Program-made: the position numbers and the translations under genes
Assembly (NCBI GenBank): GCA_019914945.1
Contig: CM034106.1
Location: forward strand, 1,984,001 to 2,048,000
Reading direction: 5' to 3'
DNA from: Typha latifolia
Lineage: Eukaryota > Streptophyta > Magnoliopsida > Poales > Typhaceae
Length of the DNA: 64,000 bases
Shown here: positions 23,241 to 35,487 of the stretch, piece after piece
How positions within the stretch are numbered: the first letter of the stretch is position 1
How the letters are laid out: each line of letters opens with the position of its first letter
Notes under the pieces: model-generated
What the model was told of the DNA's origin: nothing
What the model saw: the letters and a program-made list of their open reading frames with translations, nothing else
The model's database searches: none

Positions 23241-26200
23241 CAATATGTGCCCATAAGATCTGAATGCAACTACTCATTATTCAGGGATCACAACTTACAA
23301 AAGTTAGGGTTGTGAGTGTGTCATGGAAATTAATTTTGGCAACATATTTAGGAAGACAAATTTACTCTTAATCATGTTTCATATGAGATGTTGGTTGTAT
23401 CCCAGACAAAAAATACTATCTCCATAATATTGTCCTCATGGGTAGTACTGAGAATTTCAGAGCACTCGATTTCCAGAATAAATAAAAGAGACAGATCTAA
23501 ACGACCAAATAATCAAAGGTCAACATTCTTTAGTTGGGACAACAATGTTAGTACTCAAACCTCTTTCCTTTTTATTAAAGAAAACTGCATAAAGTACATC
23601 CAACTTTTTTTTATTGTTTGTTAAAATGTGAGAGTGTTTCTTCAGAACTTTTATCTGTGACAATTAAGCTACTTTTGTGATAATGATTTATATCCAATAA
23701 TAAAAAATGGCATTTTACTGCACAAGGCTCCCATAACTGATGAATGGAAAGTTGTCGACAATTTTATCCTTATTTTTTAGGAGAATGTTTCTAAACAACC
23801 ATATATTCTTTAGATGCAAGGGAAGTCTTACTATCATACCAAATGACTTCTACCCAAAGATACTGATAAAGACATTATCTCATCAAAACAATCAAACTTT
23901 TAGCAATTTTATCATTATTTAGCCTTACTTTGAATTTCTGCAATCCTTAAATTCTAGAAATGGGAGATATTTAGGCTGAAAGAAGCCAAAGGCTTGTCGA
24001 TTCTCACAAAAAGCTACCTCAATAACTGATTATAATTAATTAGAAGGTGTATTTTTCATCTTCTGCACTAGAATAACTTCCATCTGCCAATTACAAATAG
24101 ATTTATAAATTGTCACCCAAAGGATTTAAGTGCCGCAAAATGAAAGTTTAGAAAAGCATTCTAAATTTAGGCCTAACCATATGGAGGCAAAGATTACAAA
24201 GTTATCTTAGGTGGTGATAAAAAATGCCTAAATTGCTCAACTGCAAGGTTATATAAATTTAAGGATAATCACATACATACTGCAAAAATATATTATATAT
24301 AGTTATACATTAATTTGCTGATCAATTAGCCTCTTGGTAATATTTCAATGAGATTAGGCAGCGGTTACAGTCGTTAATTAAAAATTTTTTAAGTTACCAC
24401 AGTGCAAGTGCATTAGTATTTAGGAGCCTGATTAGAGGTCAAATCAATGTAGGCCTGCAGAATGGAGGTTACCTGGAAGGAATTTTCTGATGCAGCAGTA
24501 TGAACATGCCAACTCTTAGATTCTTAGGTCCCAGCCTAAATTTACTCCAGAATGAGTACATGAAAAATGCCGATCACCTCAAAAGCTTTAACTATTAGAG
24601 ATCAATGAACCATCCTTTTCTATTCATAGCTGGCTTTCATTATCTCCAACCTGAGTTAATAAAACAATAATTACTGTGAAAGCTGAATAATTAGAGTAAA
24701 GAACTTTAAAAGTTTGTACTCCAACATGGTTTAAACTTATTCTATTAGAACTTAGAAGACGAACAATTACTAGAGGAGATTATCTCTGTATACATTGTAA
24801 CAATAATAAGAGAGCTCCATGTAATAATGTAGACGTATATGGAATGGATCTATAGAGTGTAGATAACAAACCAGTTATACAGATGTAAACATAAACTACA
24901 TGTGATCATTAATGCTCTTGTATCAAGGTTTTATGAGATGTGCATAAGGTACCTACAGATCATGACCTGTCTGGGGTTCCAACTAAAACCAGAGACTAAT
25001 AAATGGTCCTGCAACTATTTGCTCAACTGGGACCCAGAACTGAACAACCATCAGGTGTCAATTAACAATTCGCCATCTCAGTCTAAGATGCTACAACATC
25101 CTAAATTAAGCCATTTAGAAACATTGCATAAACAGCAGGATTTCTATGGTTCAGTACATATTCCATACCTTAAAAAACACATTTGTCTAAAGACATCGAG
25201 ATAATCCATTTTCCTTGTGAGAATAGACAACAAAACAAAGATAAAATATGAAAACAAATATCAACTTAGACATCAACTCCAAGAAAGAATGAGGATTGAT
25301 GAGCACACTTGGGCCTTCTGACTAATATTTGGGTTTACTCTGGGCCATTTGGAGGAACTCGCCCCATATTGAGCAACCAATATTAGCTAATGACCTGATA
25401 GTGTCGAGAAAGAAAAAAAATGGAACAAAATTTAAAGAATAAAACACTCAATACCATGATACACTTCGATGGTTTGATTGTAACTGTAGTGCAGAGTTCT
25501 ATATGAATAATCATAGCATTGACTGTATAAGCCACAGAACATTTTTTATATACGAGAACACAATAAATCTCAACTATTTGATTGCAGATAGATGATAGGA
25601 CATAATCCTTGAATACCAAGCAAGACATTTCCTCATGGAACATTCTTCCTTGTTTCATTGGATAGTTTAGTATGATAAATGACAGATAAATACACCAAGA
25701 TATCCTATCAAGAACAGCCAATTGTAATAACTACGAAAATTTTCAATTTTCCTTCAAGAATAGTGATAAACTGTGATGAGGCATTATTAAGCTACCATGC
25801 AGAAAATAGTATTCAGTTTCAACATGGCCATAATTTTTAAGGGACAACTATGAAATTTCCGAACTTCCTTGAAAGATCCTTAACATGCTTGCAATAGGAT
25901 TCAGTTCAGAATTGCACAAAATAACTGAGCGAACTATCACTTACATATAATATGGGAGAATTCCATATTGTTGTAAATTTTTCCTTTTGATAACAATTCA
26001 ACATTCTACAATCTGTATCTTCAAGCATTTGTTTGACTTCTATTGAAAATGTCCAAAATGATGTCTTACCCTTCTCAGAGAGCAAAATAGAAATGTGTAC
26101 CTGAAAGATTACTGTCTGTGGGGTTCTGCATGCTTTTCCACAGTTCCATCCTTCAAAACACTGATGCAGAAATCTCCTCGATGTGGAGAAGAACCTAGCA

Positions 26201-26924
26201 TGGTTGCTCATTTATAGAATAAGCATATGAAGCAATGATTCTAACATTCCTCTCATGATGATGATACCTATTTCGCACCTTATGACGTTTAATAAGCTCA
26301 GTTGACATCAATAAAACACCTAAATCCTTAGCGCTTCTTTACACTTTTCAGCCACGCAAATCAAAAGCTATTTACGTAACTGCATTTGGAGAAGCAGCAC
26401 ACCATATGAAATTCTAGGAAATATCAAGGCAAAACCAACGCCTTCTCCCGAGACTACTCTGGAAAGTGAAAAGAGTATTTAAATTGTTCCTTCATACCAG
26501 TTTTAAGTCGGTAGTGGAAGTCAATATCACTACCACATCCTTTGTAAGATATATACCATGTTGCTTTCTATTTAGAGGATTTCACATAATTCCTACAATG
26601 TGATTGGTCATAGATATTGGAGGACAGTTGTTGATCACATTTTATAATATGGTAGACCAAAGTATAAATTAATAATTGATTGTGTACACGACCTTTATTG
26701 CTCTTCATGACAAATCATATTGCAGTTATTCTCAGAATAAATTAACCGAGTCTTATGTGCTTATACAGCAGAAAATAATGTCACAGCACCAACACAGATG
26801 AGTAACTATAACATAATTTGGTAGCGAAAAAACTTAAACCATTGATTTATCTCATGGTAAAGAATAATCACACAAATTTTACAGAAAGAAATGATTACAT
26901 TTGAGAAACTAGTCTCACCATAAG
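23241..26924. other. Long gene-free stretch downstream of DIM1
   Basis: No supportable gene. The only open frames are short and without recognisable motifs. The right-hand few hundred bases should include the 3' UTR of the DIM1 gene. A minus-strand frame at about 23260-23560 has vague polyprotein-like words but many stops and is not annotated. Confidence 0.4.
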
Positions 26925-28435
<1,511 letters not shown>

Positions 28436-28577
28436 GACCGGAGCTCTGCTCTTCTGCTCCTCCTCCTCCTCCGTGGGGTAGGGTTTAAGGTTAGGGTTTT
28501 ATAAATCATATTAAGGGTTTAAACTGTATCCAAATTATTTGATACCGAGTCTGCTCCGAACTCACTCAGATATTATT

Positions 28578-28583
<6 letters not shown>

Positions 28584-28624
<41 letters not shown>
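28584..28624. repeat. (TA)n microsatellite
   Basis: About 20 TA units, starting some 150 bases upstream of the DIM1 start codon. Confidence 0.9.
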
Positions 28625-28628
<4 letters not shown>

Positions 28629-28671
28629 CATATAATAAATAGGTTGAATTCTATATTTTCATATAACAACT

Positions 28672-29040
28672 GCTTTTTAATAAAATTGTGGTTAACTTTA
28701 TACATTTTTTATTATTTACAAATGAGTCCTATAATTTAACAAATATATATATATATAATATATTAGTTTGAATTTGAATAATACTGTGAGAATATTCTAA
28801 GTAGAGATATTTTATTTCTAAAATAACTAAAATACCTTTAGTATGACTTAGTTGATGTATTTTTATAATTTTCTTAGTCTAATTAATTTAATTCAAAATT
28901 TTAGTTTAAGTTAAACTAACAAAATTAACAGTAAGATGTTTTAGTACACATATTCGTCAAATTATAGAACTCGACTTGTAAATAGTAAAATTGCAGAATA
29001 TAAATTATAATTTTATTAAAAGTTATATGCAATTTTTTTT
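28672..29040. repeat. MITE, family A, copy 2
   Basis: Same architecture as 2522-2911: left arm TAATAAAATTGTGGTTAACTT ... TATTTACAAATGAGTCC, interior ACTAAAATACCTTTAGTATG, right arm GACTTGTAAATAGTAAAAT and TAAATTATAATTTTATT. It is shortened at its left end. It lies upstream of DIM1. Confidence 0.7.
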
Positions 29041-29309
29041 TAAAAAAAGAAGAGAGAGGAAAGAGGAAAGAAGGATGAGAAAAGAAGTAGCCGTCCCCTA
29101 GGCTAAGAAAGGGGAGGGAAGGAAGACAACAATGGCGAGAAGAGCCCTTCAAAAGAGCGAAGAAAGATGCAACTGAAACCCTAGCAAAACTGAGGCGTTT
29201 GTTAGAACAATTTGGTGGCAATTAGATTGAAACAAATCTAAGTTTAAGTAAACAAGAAAATGTATGCCCTATGCAATCCATTTAATAAATAAGTGATATT
29301 AAGGCCATG

Positions 29310-29730
29310 TTTTCATGTCAAATAAACCTTAATAAAGAGAAAGATATATTAGTATACTAAGTAAACAATAGTTTATCTTAATACTATTTTACTAATATTT
29401 ACTTCTCTCACCTCTCTTCTTTTATCTAATATTTTATGTTTTACTAATTACTAATTTCTCCTTAAAAAAACATCACTTGAATCAACTACGGTTACGATCT
29501 CTCTCTCTCTACTCTCTCTTCTATCTAATCTCTTCGATTTCCTCATCCATCCATTCTAAATTATATTTTAGTCATTTTTTAAAACATCTCTATTTTTTAT
29601 GCCACAACAAGTATAATAATAATTATACTACTATACCAATCATAAGTATAGCAGTATAAGCAGTGTTATGCATGTTTAAGAAGTAAACATACCTAAATTA
29701 GCTTAAAAGTTATTCCGCAACCAAACGCCA
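29310..29730. repeat. MITE, family C, copy 2
   Basis: Inverted relative to 22850-23240. It contains the CT-rich block 29498-29530, CATCCATCCATTCTAAATTA, and TAGTATA-type end words. The right end reads CAACCAAACGCCACCTAAGG, similar to known plant DNA-transposon ends. Confidence 0.6.
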
Positions 29731-29822
29731 CCTAAGGCTTAGTACTAAACATTTTAAATAAATTATGAGTTAAATAAGTTAGATATGTTAAGTGAGGTCA
29801 GGTTTTCTATTTAAAAAGAAAG

Positions 29823-30218
29823 AAATTTGCATATAACACTCTGTTTCATAATGTAATTATGGCTTACACTCTATATTTTTCACTATTTACAAATCGAGCC
29901 ATATAATTTAGCAAATATATACAAAAAAACATCATAGTTTAGATTTGAACTACTATTATGAGAATATTTCCTTAAATAAAAAAAATTATTTTTAAAATAA
30001 TTACAATGCCCTTAATTTTAAAATGACTTAAATGCCCTTAGTATGACTTGGTTAAGAATATTTTCAAAATTTTTTTGTTAACTTAATTATTTGATTAAGT
30101 TACTAACTGATCTAACAGCAAGTTATTTTCTACATATATTCACTAAATTATAGAGCTCGATTTATAAATAATAAAATATAAGGTGTAAACCATAATTTCA
30201 TTAAAAGAAATAGAAATT
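29823..30218. repeat. MITE, family A, copy 3
   Basis: Best-preserved copy: left arm AAATTTGCATATAACACTCT and TTTTTCACTATTTACAAATC, interior CCCTTAGTATGACTTGGTTA, right arm GAGCTCGATTTATAAATAA and ATAAGGTGTAAACCATAAT. Confidence 0.75.
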
Positions 30219-31193
30219 AGGAGTTAATAGTAGTTAAAAAAAATAATTTTAATATTTTTAATATAATATAATTTTAATATTTTTAATTAAAAAATAATTT
30301 AAAATAATTTCTAAAACTATTGAATATTAGTCTTATTATAAAGATATCTATAAGAAATTTCTAACCATATATTTTTTATTAAAAAATAATAATATTAAAA
30401 AGACTTATTAAGTGATTTAAAAAATATATATATATATATATATTATATTAATTGAATAATAAATATAGAGCCCGAGTGCACCGGGCTCTTGGCTCTATAT
30501 TTTAAGCTTTTGGGCTCTAGAGCCCTCCCTTGGAGATGCTCTAAAACTTAAAATAAGAGAAGTGATCTTAGGATTTACACTCTGTTTGGACGAAGAGAGA
30601 AAAGTATGAGGAGAAAAGAAGAGAATTTCTTTATACTATTTTGTTTATAGGGTGTTTAGTTGCTAAAAAGAGGAAAAAAATATTCACTTTTAAAAACTTT
30701 TATATGATATTTAGTTGTAAAACATAAATTAAAAAATAACTTCCTTTGCTATCAAGAAAAAAGAATAGTTTTTCATTTTATTTTTTGACTTCTTTTCTTA
30801 AAAGAGATGAGGCGCTTTATTAAAATAAAGCATTTTATTTTTTAGCAATTAAATACATTTTTAAGGAGAGAAAAGAACATACATATTTATTAAAATAAAC
30901 TAATATAAGCTATAAGATCCACAAAATTATTCTTTAAGATAAATAAGTTTTAATAAAGAAATTAAAAAGTAACATATACAAATTATAAATCCGGTATAAA
31001 CTATAAATTCTATTATTTAAGACTTATTTTTTTTAATTTTATTTAATAAATTTTAAAATAAGGACATACTTAAAATATTAAATTATAAAAAGAGTGCGTT
31101 GCTTTTATAATATATATTACTTTCTCTTCTCGTGCGTCCATTACATTAGTGTTTTGATAACCCACTAAATTTAAAAAATTTAAAAAACTTAAA
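30219..31193. other. AT-rich stretch with a transposon end
   Basis: No gene. The segment 30465-30545 is GC-richer (GCCCGAGTGCACCGGGCTC and GGAGATGCTC), the kind of terminus seen on many small plant DNA elements. A TA run lies at 30428-30443. Confidence 0.4.
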
Positions 31194-31326
31194 AGGCCTT
31201 ATTTGCTTTGAGTTTAAAAATCTCATGAACTAATTTAGTAACTAAATAATTTTTATTTTTTTATATCTAATTAAATTTACTCTTAAAAAAAATCACGACT
31301 AAAAAATAAGACTAATCAAATAAAGC
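31194..31326. repeat. Small MITE-like element
   Basis: The left end AAGGCCTTATTTGCTTTGAG is mirrored by the right end GACTAATCAAATAAAGCC; arms continue inward with AAAAATC/GATTTTT. About 133 bases, no coding. Confidence 0.45.
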
Positions 31327-31395
31327 CAAAAAAAAAATTTCTACCTTAACTTAGCGGAAAATAAAGCTCTGCTATAATATACTGAGTATCCATAG

Positions 31396-31506
31396 AGCGA
31401 CTCCATTAGACGCACACAGCGTGGCACGATGGATCGAAACTCTTCAACGGTCGTCGGCGACACGATCCGTCGTGCCGCGCAGTGTCCGTCCAACACCATT
31501 CACTCT
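31396..31506. repeat. Foldback element with a 28-base stem
   Basis: Arm 31409-31436 (GACGCACACAGCGTGGCACG, then ATGGATCG) pairs with 31463-31490 (CGATCCGTCGTGCCGCGC, then AGTGTCCGTC). There are two mismatches and two G-U pairs, around a 26-base loop. Weaker pairing extends outward (GAGCGACT / CATTCACTC). A CT microsatellite follows at 31502-31522. It is either a small foldback transposon or, less likely, a hairpin RNA gene. Confidence 0.7.
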
Positions 31507-31679
31507 CTCTCTCTCTCTCTCCAAACACGATAGTGAGAGTAGAATAGTAGTAGAAATGGGCTCGATCATGAGAAGATGTCCTTAAAAGGCTTAATATTCA
31601 CACAAGAAGAAGCTGAGGCTGAGGCTGAGGCTGAGGTTATAACTTATAAGGCTTCAGGGCGATAGGATTACGATCTCGT

Positions 31680-31970
31680 CTAGAGGCGGTGCACCTCCCA
31701 GAAGAACATACTGCGAGTTCCACAGTCGTGCACGTGGCGCAATCTCGGCCCTCTGTTGGCCATCACGTGGTAAATCATAGGGCGCCCCTGTCCCAGCGAT
31801 GCATGGGAAGGGTGACGTGGTGGAATCGGCGCCGTATGTGCAAACACCTGCCCTTTCGCACTGGCCAAGGGGCCGAGGGGCCCGGCGTGGGACGTGTGGG
31901 ATGTGGACGGCTTGAATCTCGTCACGTAGGCAGCGAGTTAGGGCTTGAGAGTTGGCTACTAATTATTTGT
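31680..31970. other. GC-rich island with several ACGT cores
   Basis: Markedly GC-rich compared with its surroundings, directly 3' of the extensin-like gene. It contains GCACGTGGC, TCACGTGG, GACGTGGTGG, GACGTGTGG and TCACGTAGG. No protein is recognised. A (GAGGCT)n stretch lies just before it at 31610-31634. The function is unknown. Confidence 0.4.
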
Positions 31971-32096
31971 TAAAGTTTTTAAACCAACAGTGGTGTAAAA
32001 TCTGATTACGGTATAAAAAAGTAAGATTAATGCATGCAAGAAACGATTGGAACTATATGGATAGATAGATATACTTGCGTACGATTAGAGCATTAA

Positions 32097-33380
32097 TTAA
32101 TCATCGCGGAAGGGAGACGAGGGAGGAGAAAGTACAAGTGGAGTGTTGAAAGCAAACGAAGGTGGCAATGGAAACTCCGGCTGAGTTGTCTCGACGGGAG
32201 GCGGCGGATCGACTGGCACCGGCGTAAAGATGAGTGGGGGACTGCTATCTAAAGGCGACGGGGGAACAAATGGTAATAATGGTGGCGGAAGCGTGAAAGG
32301 TGGGAAGAAGGGAATTATCGGCGTCGGCGGCGGCGTAGTGTCGACGTCCGGCACGAGCGGTGGAGGGAAGAAGTCGGGTAGAGGTGGTGGCGGCGAGAAT
32401 GTAGGAAGGAAGGGTGGTAGTGAAATTATAGTTGGTGGCGGCGGCGAGAATGTAGGAAGGATGGGTGGTAGTGGAATTATTATAGTTGGTGGTGGCGAAG
32501 GTGGCGGCGAGAATATAGGAAGGAATGGTGGTAGTGGAATTATAGTTGGTGGTGGTGGCGACGAGAAGGTAGGAAGGAAGGGTGGTAGCGGAATTACAGT
32601 TGGTGGCGGTGGTGAAGGTGGCGGCGATGGTACGAGAGGTGGTGGCGGAGGATATATTGGTAGAGGTGGTGGTGGACAAGGAGGAGGTGGCGATGGTGGA
32701 GGAGGAGGAGGCGGCGGCGGTGGTGGTGGAGGAGGAGGAGGTGGTGGTGGTGATGGTGGTGTTTGAGGTGAAAGAAAAGGTGGCGGTGGTGGTGGTGGAC
32801 AAGGAGGTGGTGGAGGTGAAAGAAAAGGTGGTGGTGGACAAGGAGGCGGCGGAGCTGAAGGACAAGGTGGTGGTGGAGGTGATGGGGGACGAGGAGGAGG
32901 AGGAGGAGGAGGAGGAGGAGGAGGAGGAGGAGGAGGAGGAGGAGGCGGTGGTGATGGTGATGGTAGTGGCGGCGGTGGTGGTGGACAAGGAGGTGGTGGA
33001 GGTGAAGGACAAGGTGGTGGTGGAGGTGATGCGACAAAAGGCGGCGGAATAAAAGGTGGATAAGATGGGTATAATGATGGTGGAGGAATAGGTAAGTATG
33101 GAGGACAAGGACAAGGCGACGGTATGAAAGGGTTTTCAGGGAAAGGCCACTGTCCGCATATTCCAAAGAGATACTCGAACAATGGATCGCAGGGACGCCT
33201 TGCTCTTCTACTCGTTCTATTCCTTCTTCTTCTTAGCTCATCTTCTACTACTCTTTCTTGTGAATTATTGTGGTCAAGATTAGAATGTCTTATTGCTCGG
33301 ACTTGTATTGTTGTAAAGATTGTAAAGAAAAGAGTGAGGAGGAGGACTATCAGAAGTTTGGAGACCTGTCTGCTTGCCAT
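32097..33380 (-). CDS. Extensin-like proline-rich cell-wall protein
   Basis: Intronless, 427 aa. The first ATG is at 33380 (MASRQVSKLLIVLLLTLFF); the upstream in-frame codons contain no ATG. Residues 1 to about 28 form a clear signal peptide ending near VRA. A basic segment (ELRRRRNRTSRRARRPC) and a short Cys-containing head (CDPLFEYLFGICGQWPFPEN) follow. From about residue 85 the protein is dominated by Pro with S-P(2-8) blocks, including two very long runs of uninterrupted proline, and then a PLPPxLPTFSPPPP-like repeated unit (four or more copies). S-P(n) blocks are hydroxylated and arabinosylated in extensins. YxY cross-linking motifs are not seen, so covalent networking by tyrosine is doubtful. 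It is probably secreted to the wall. Long open frames in the other five frames are side effects of the low-complexity repeats. Confidence 0.85.
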   Translation of the reverse strand: MASRQVSKLLIVLLLTLFFTIFTTIQVRAIRHSNLDHNNSQERVVEDELRRRRNRTSRRARRPCDPLFEYLFGICGQWPFPENPFIPSPCPCPPYLPIPPPSLYPSYPPFIPPPFVASPPPPPCPSPPPPPCPPPPPPLPSPSPPPPPPPPPPPPPPPPPPPPRPPSPPPPPCPSAPPPPCPPPPFLSPPPPPCPPPPPPPFLSPQTPPSPPPPPPPPPPPPPPPPPPPSPPPPCPPPPLPIYPPPPPLVPSPPPSPPPPTVIPLPPFLPTFSSPPPPTIIPLPPFLPIFSPPPSPPPTIIIPLPPILPTFSPPPPTIISLPPFLPTFSPPPPLPDFFPPPLVPDVDTTPPPTPIIPFFPPFTLPPPLLPFVPPSPLDSSPPLIFTPVPVDPPPPVETTQPEFPLPPSFAFNTPLVLSPPSSPFRDD

Positions 33381-33438
33381 CGCTACTCTTTGCAATGTAG
33401 GAGTAGCAGCAGTACAGGAATTTAGATGTTTCTTATAA

Positions 33439-33460
33439 GAGAGAGAGAGAGAGAGAGAGA
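33439..33460. repeat. (GA)n microsatellite in the extensin-like gene leader
   Basis: Eleven GA units about 60 bases upstream of the start codon; on the coding strand this is a CT-repeat leader. Confidence 0.9.
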
Positions 33461-35487
33461 CTATGCTTTGTTGGTGCTTGTGCCTTCTTCTTAGATCTGC
33501 TGCTCATCGTAAGTGTCATAAATTTCGAAGTGATGAGTGATAAAAGCTTTGCCAATAAGTGGTCCATATATGCCCAAAGATTTCTACGATATTGATGGTG
33601 GTGGTGGTGGGTGAGAGTTGGGGGCCGGAGAGATCATTGTAAGGTGTGCCAACTGCAAAAGAATGGAATGCGGTCTCAAAATTATACTAACTCGCGTTTT
33701 GCGGCTACTGCAGGGTTTTATCCACTTTTAAGAAACACTAATTACAACCCGTCCATGGCATGGCATGGCACGACTCCTGAGGATGCCAACGGAGGAGTTT
33801 TATGTGTTCAGCTGCTTTAGAGGGATATCTTAGATCATTCTCTATATGATTTTCTTCCCATAACTGGTGGAAGCTTGAAGCTCTCGTTCCGATGGCCGCT
33901 AAGGTTAGTAAGCCTTAGGATGGATGAAACAAACATGGACGAAATCAGGTTTATATAGAGATTGACCTCTCTATTTGTGTATGAATTATGAAAGCATCTC
34001 AATCCTCTACTATAGGACACTTGCCCTTTTGATCCTTTTGGGGAAGAGTGAGGCAAGTGATGGTTAGGAAACTAATCCACAACCATAGCCAAGCTCAGAA
34101 GACTTGGAAGAACTCCTCCTGCGAAGACAGATCTAGAGTGAGCATTCTACGAATGCTAGCTCTATTCCAGGAGAGATGTCTAACAAGTATACATCTTTTA
34201 GTTTCATGAGCATACATTTATACTACGTAGCCTTATCGAGCTAAGCTATGTTCGAACGATCATTCAAATCAAGTTGATCACAGCTTATTCTAGCTACGTT
34301 CGAGCAGCTCGATTATTTTGACAAACCTAGCTCATACATGGTGAGCATCTAGTAGCAGATTCACAAGACTATTTGGTCGATGAAATACCCTGTACTAATA
34401 TAGTTCATCACAAACTCTATAGAATCCGATGGTCAAACAATGACGCAGATAGGTTGCTCAAGTTCTCAGTCCCGGCTTCCCCAGTTCAAATCACTGACAA
34501 ATAATTCAATAAACACTATAAATTTCTCTCTCCTAATCCAACGGTTCAAATTAAATAATAGTAAGTAAAATTTACTAAAATTAATCGGAGGTATTGGTCA
34601 TATTAACCATAAGTACCTGTCATTCTTTTAATTTGTAGGAGTATATTAGTTGGCACTCCTTTGGCCAGTCAGAAAATAAAAAAATTCATTAACACCCTCA
34701 CTTTTTTTTTCATGTTTTCTAGTTTACGTCCTAAATTTTTACTATTTACAATTTGGTCCCTACCTTTTTAGGAACAAAAGAGGTCCTACTGTCAGATTTG
34801 TTTGGTACAACGTAAACTTATTCTGATTTACACCCCCTATTTTCAAGTCATATATGTAAATTAACTTATATACCCTTTAATTTATCAATGAATGAATTTT
34901 CTTTAATAAATAATTGGTTTGTATCGAATCATTCCTCCCCTATTAATACATGAAAGCACGACATGGGAACCAATCAAAGCTTGGTCAACAAACACAAGTT
35001 TTAAGATTTTTCACATGCAAATGCTTAAAACTAGCAATTTTCAATTCTCATAGTACTAGAGTTTTATATACTTAAACTTAGATCCAGAAGTTGACCAAAG
35101 AGAGATCTTTAAGGCATCATTGTTCACTGAATGAAAGAGGTTCCTTTCAAATTTCAGAGTGCATTATGTATAATAGATTTGCTCAAGAATAAATTGCAGC
35201 AAAGTAAAAGATAGAAAGAGAATCCCAAATTTTCATTGTAATAAGTAATAACCGAGACGAATTCGAGAAAATGAACTTCTACGGGGGAAAAATATTGCTT
35301 CTGAAAAAGTTTTGACGTAAACATACATAGCTAACTACCCTTGAATCATAACAACTCAAAGGAGAAATTATTTTGTAGCAAGTATCATATGGCAAAAGTG
35401 AACTAAGAATTAATAAAACAAGTTATACTCACTAGTATCTTCCAACATTGTTTCCGGTTCAGAAATGCTCCTTGTTGCAGTGGTACC
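33461..35487. other. Intergenic: extensin-like promoter side and TMN 3' side
   Basis: No gene seen. 34680-34960 contains words resembling a decayed arm of MITE family A (GTTTACGTCCTAAATTTTTA, TTTACACCCCCTATTTTC). 34440-34500 has CCAGTTCAAATCAC, box-B-like, but no folded tRNA. The right-hand few hundred bases should be the TMN 3' UTR. Confidence 0.4.

Noticed and set aside
23260..23560. Copia polyprotein fragment on the minus strand
   Set aside because: Only isolated words such as LHSDLMG look right; there are several stops and no continuous domain.
26095..26180. miR396-like sequence (TTTCCACAGTTCC)
   Set aside because: It diverges from the mature miRNA after ten bases and no hairpin partner is present.
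32230..33166. Long open frames on both strands overlapping the extensin-like gene (Gly-rich, Ser/Thr-rich, His/Leu-rich)
   Set aside because: They arise from reading the CCX-type proline repeats in other frames; only the proline frame has a signal peptide and normal plant-protein features.
34440..34500. tRNA or SINE suggested by CCAGTTCAAATCAC
   Set aside because: Only the B-box-like word is present, with no A box at the right spacing and no tail.
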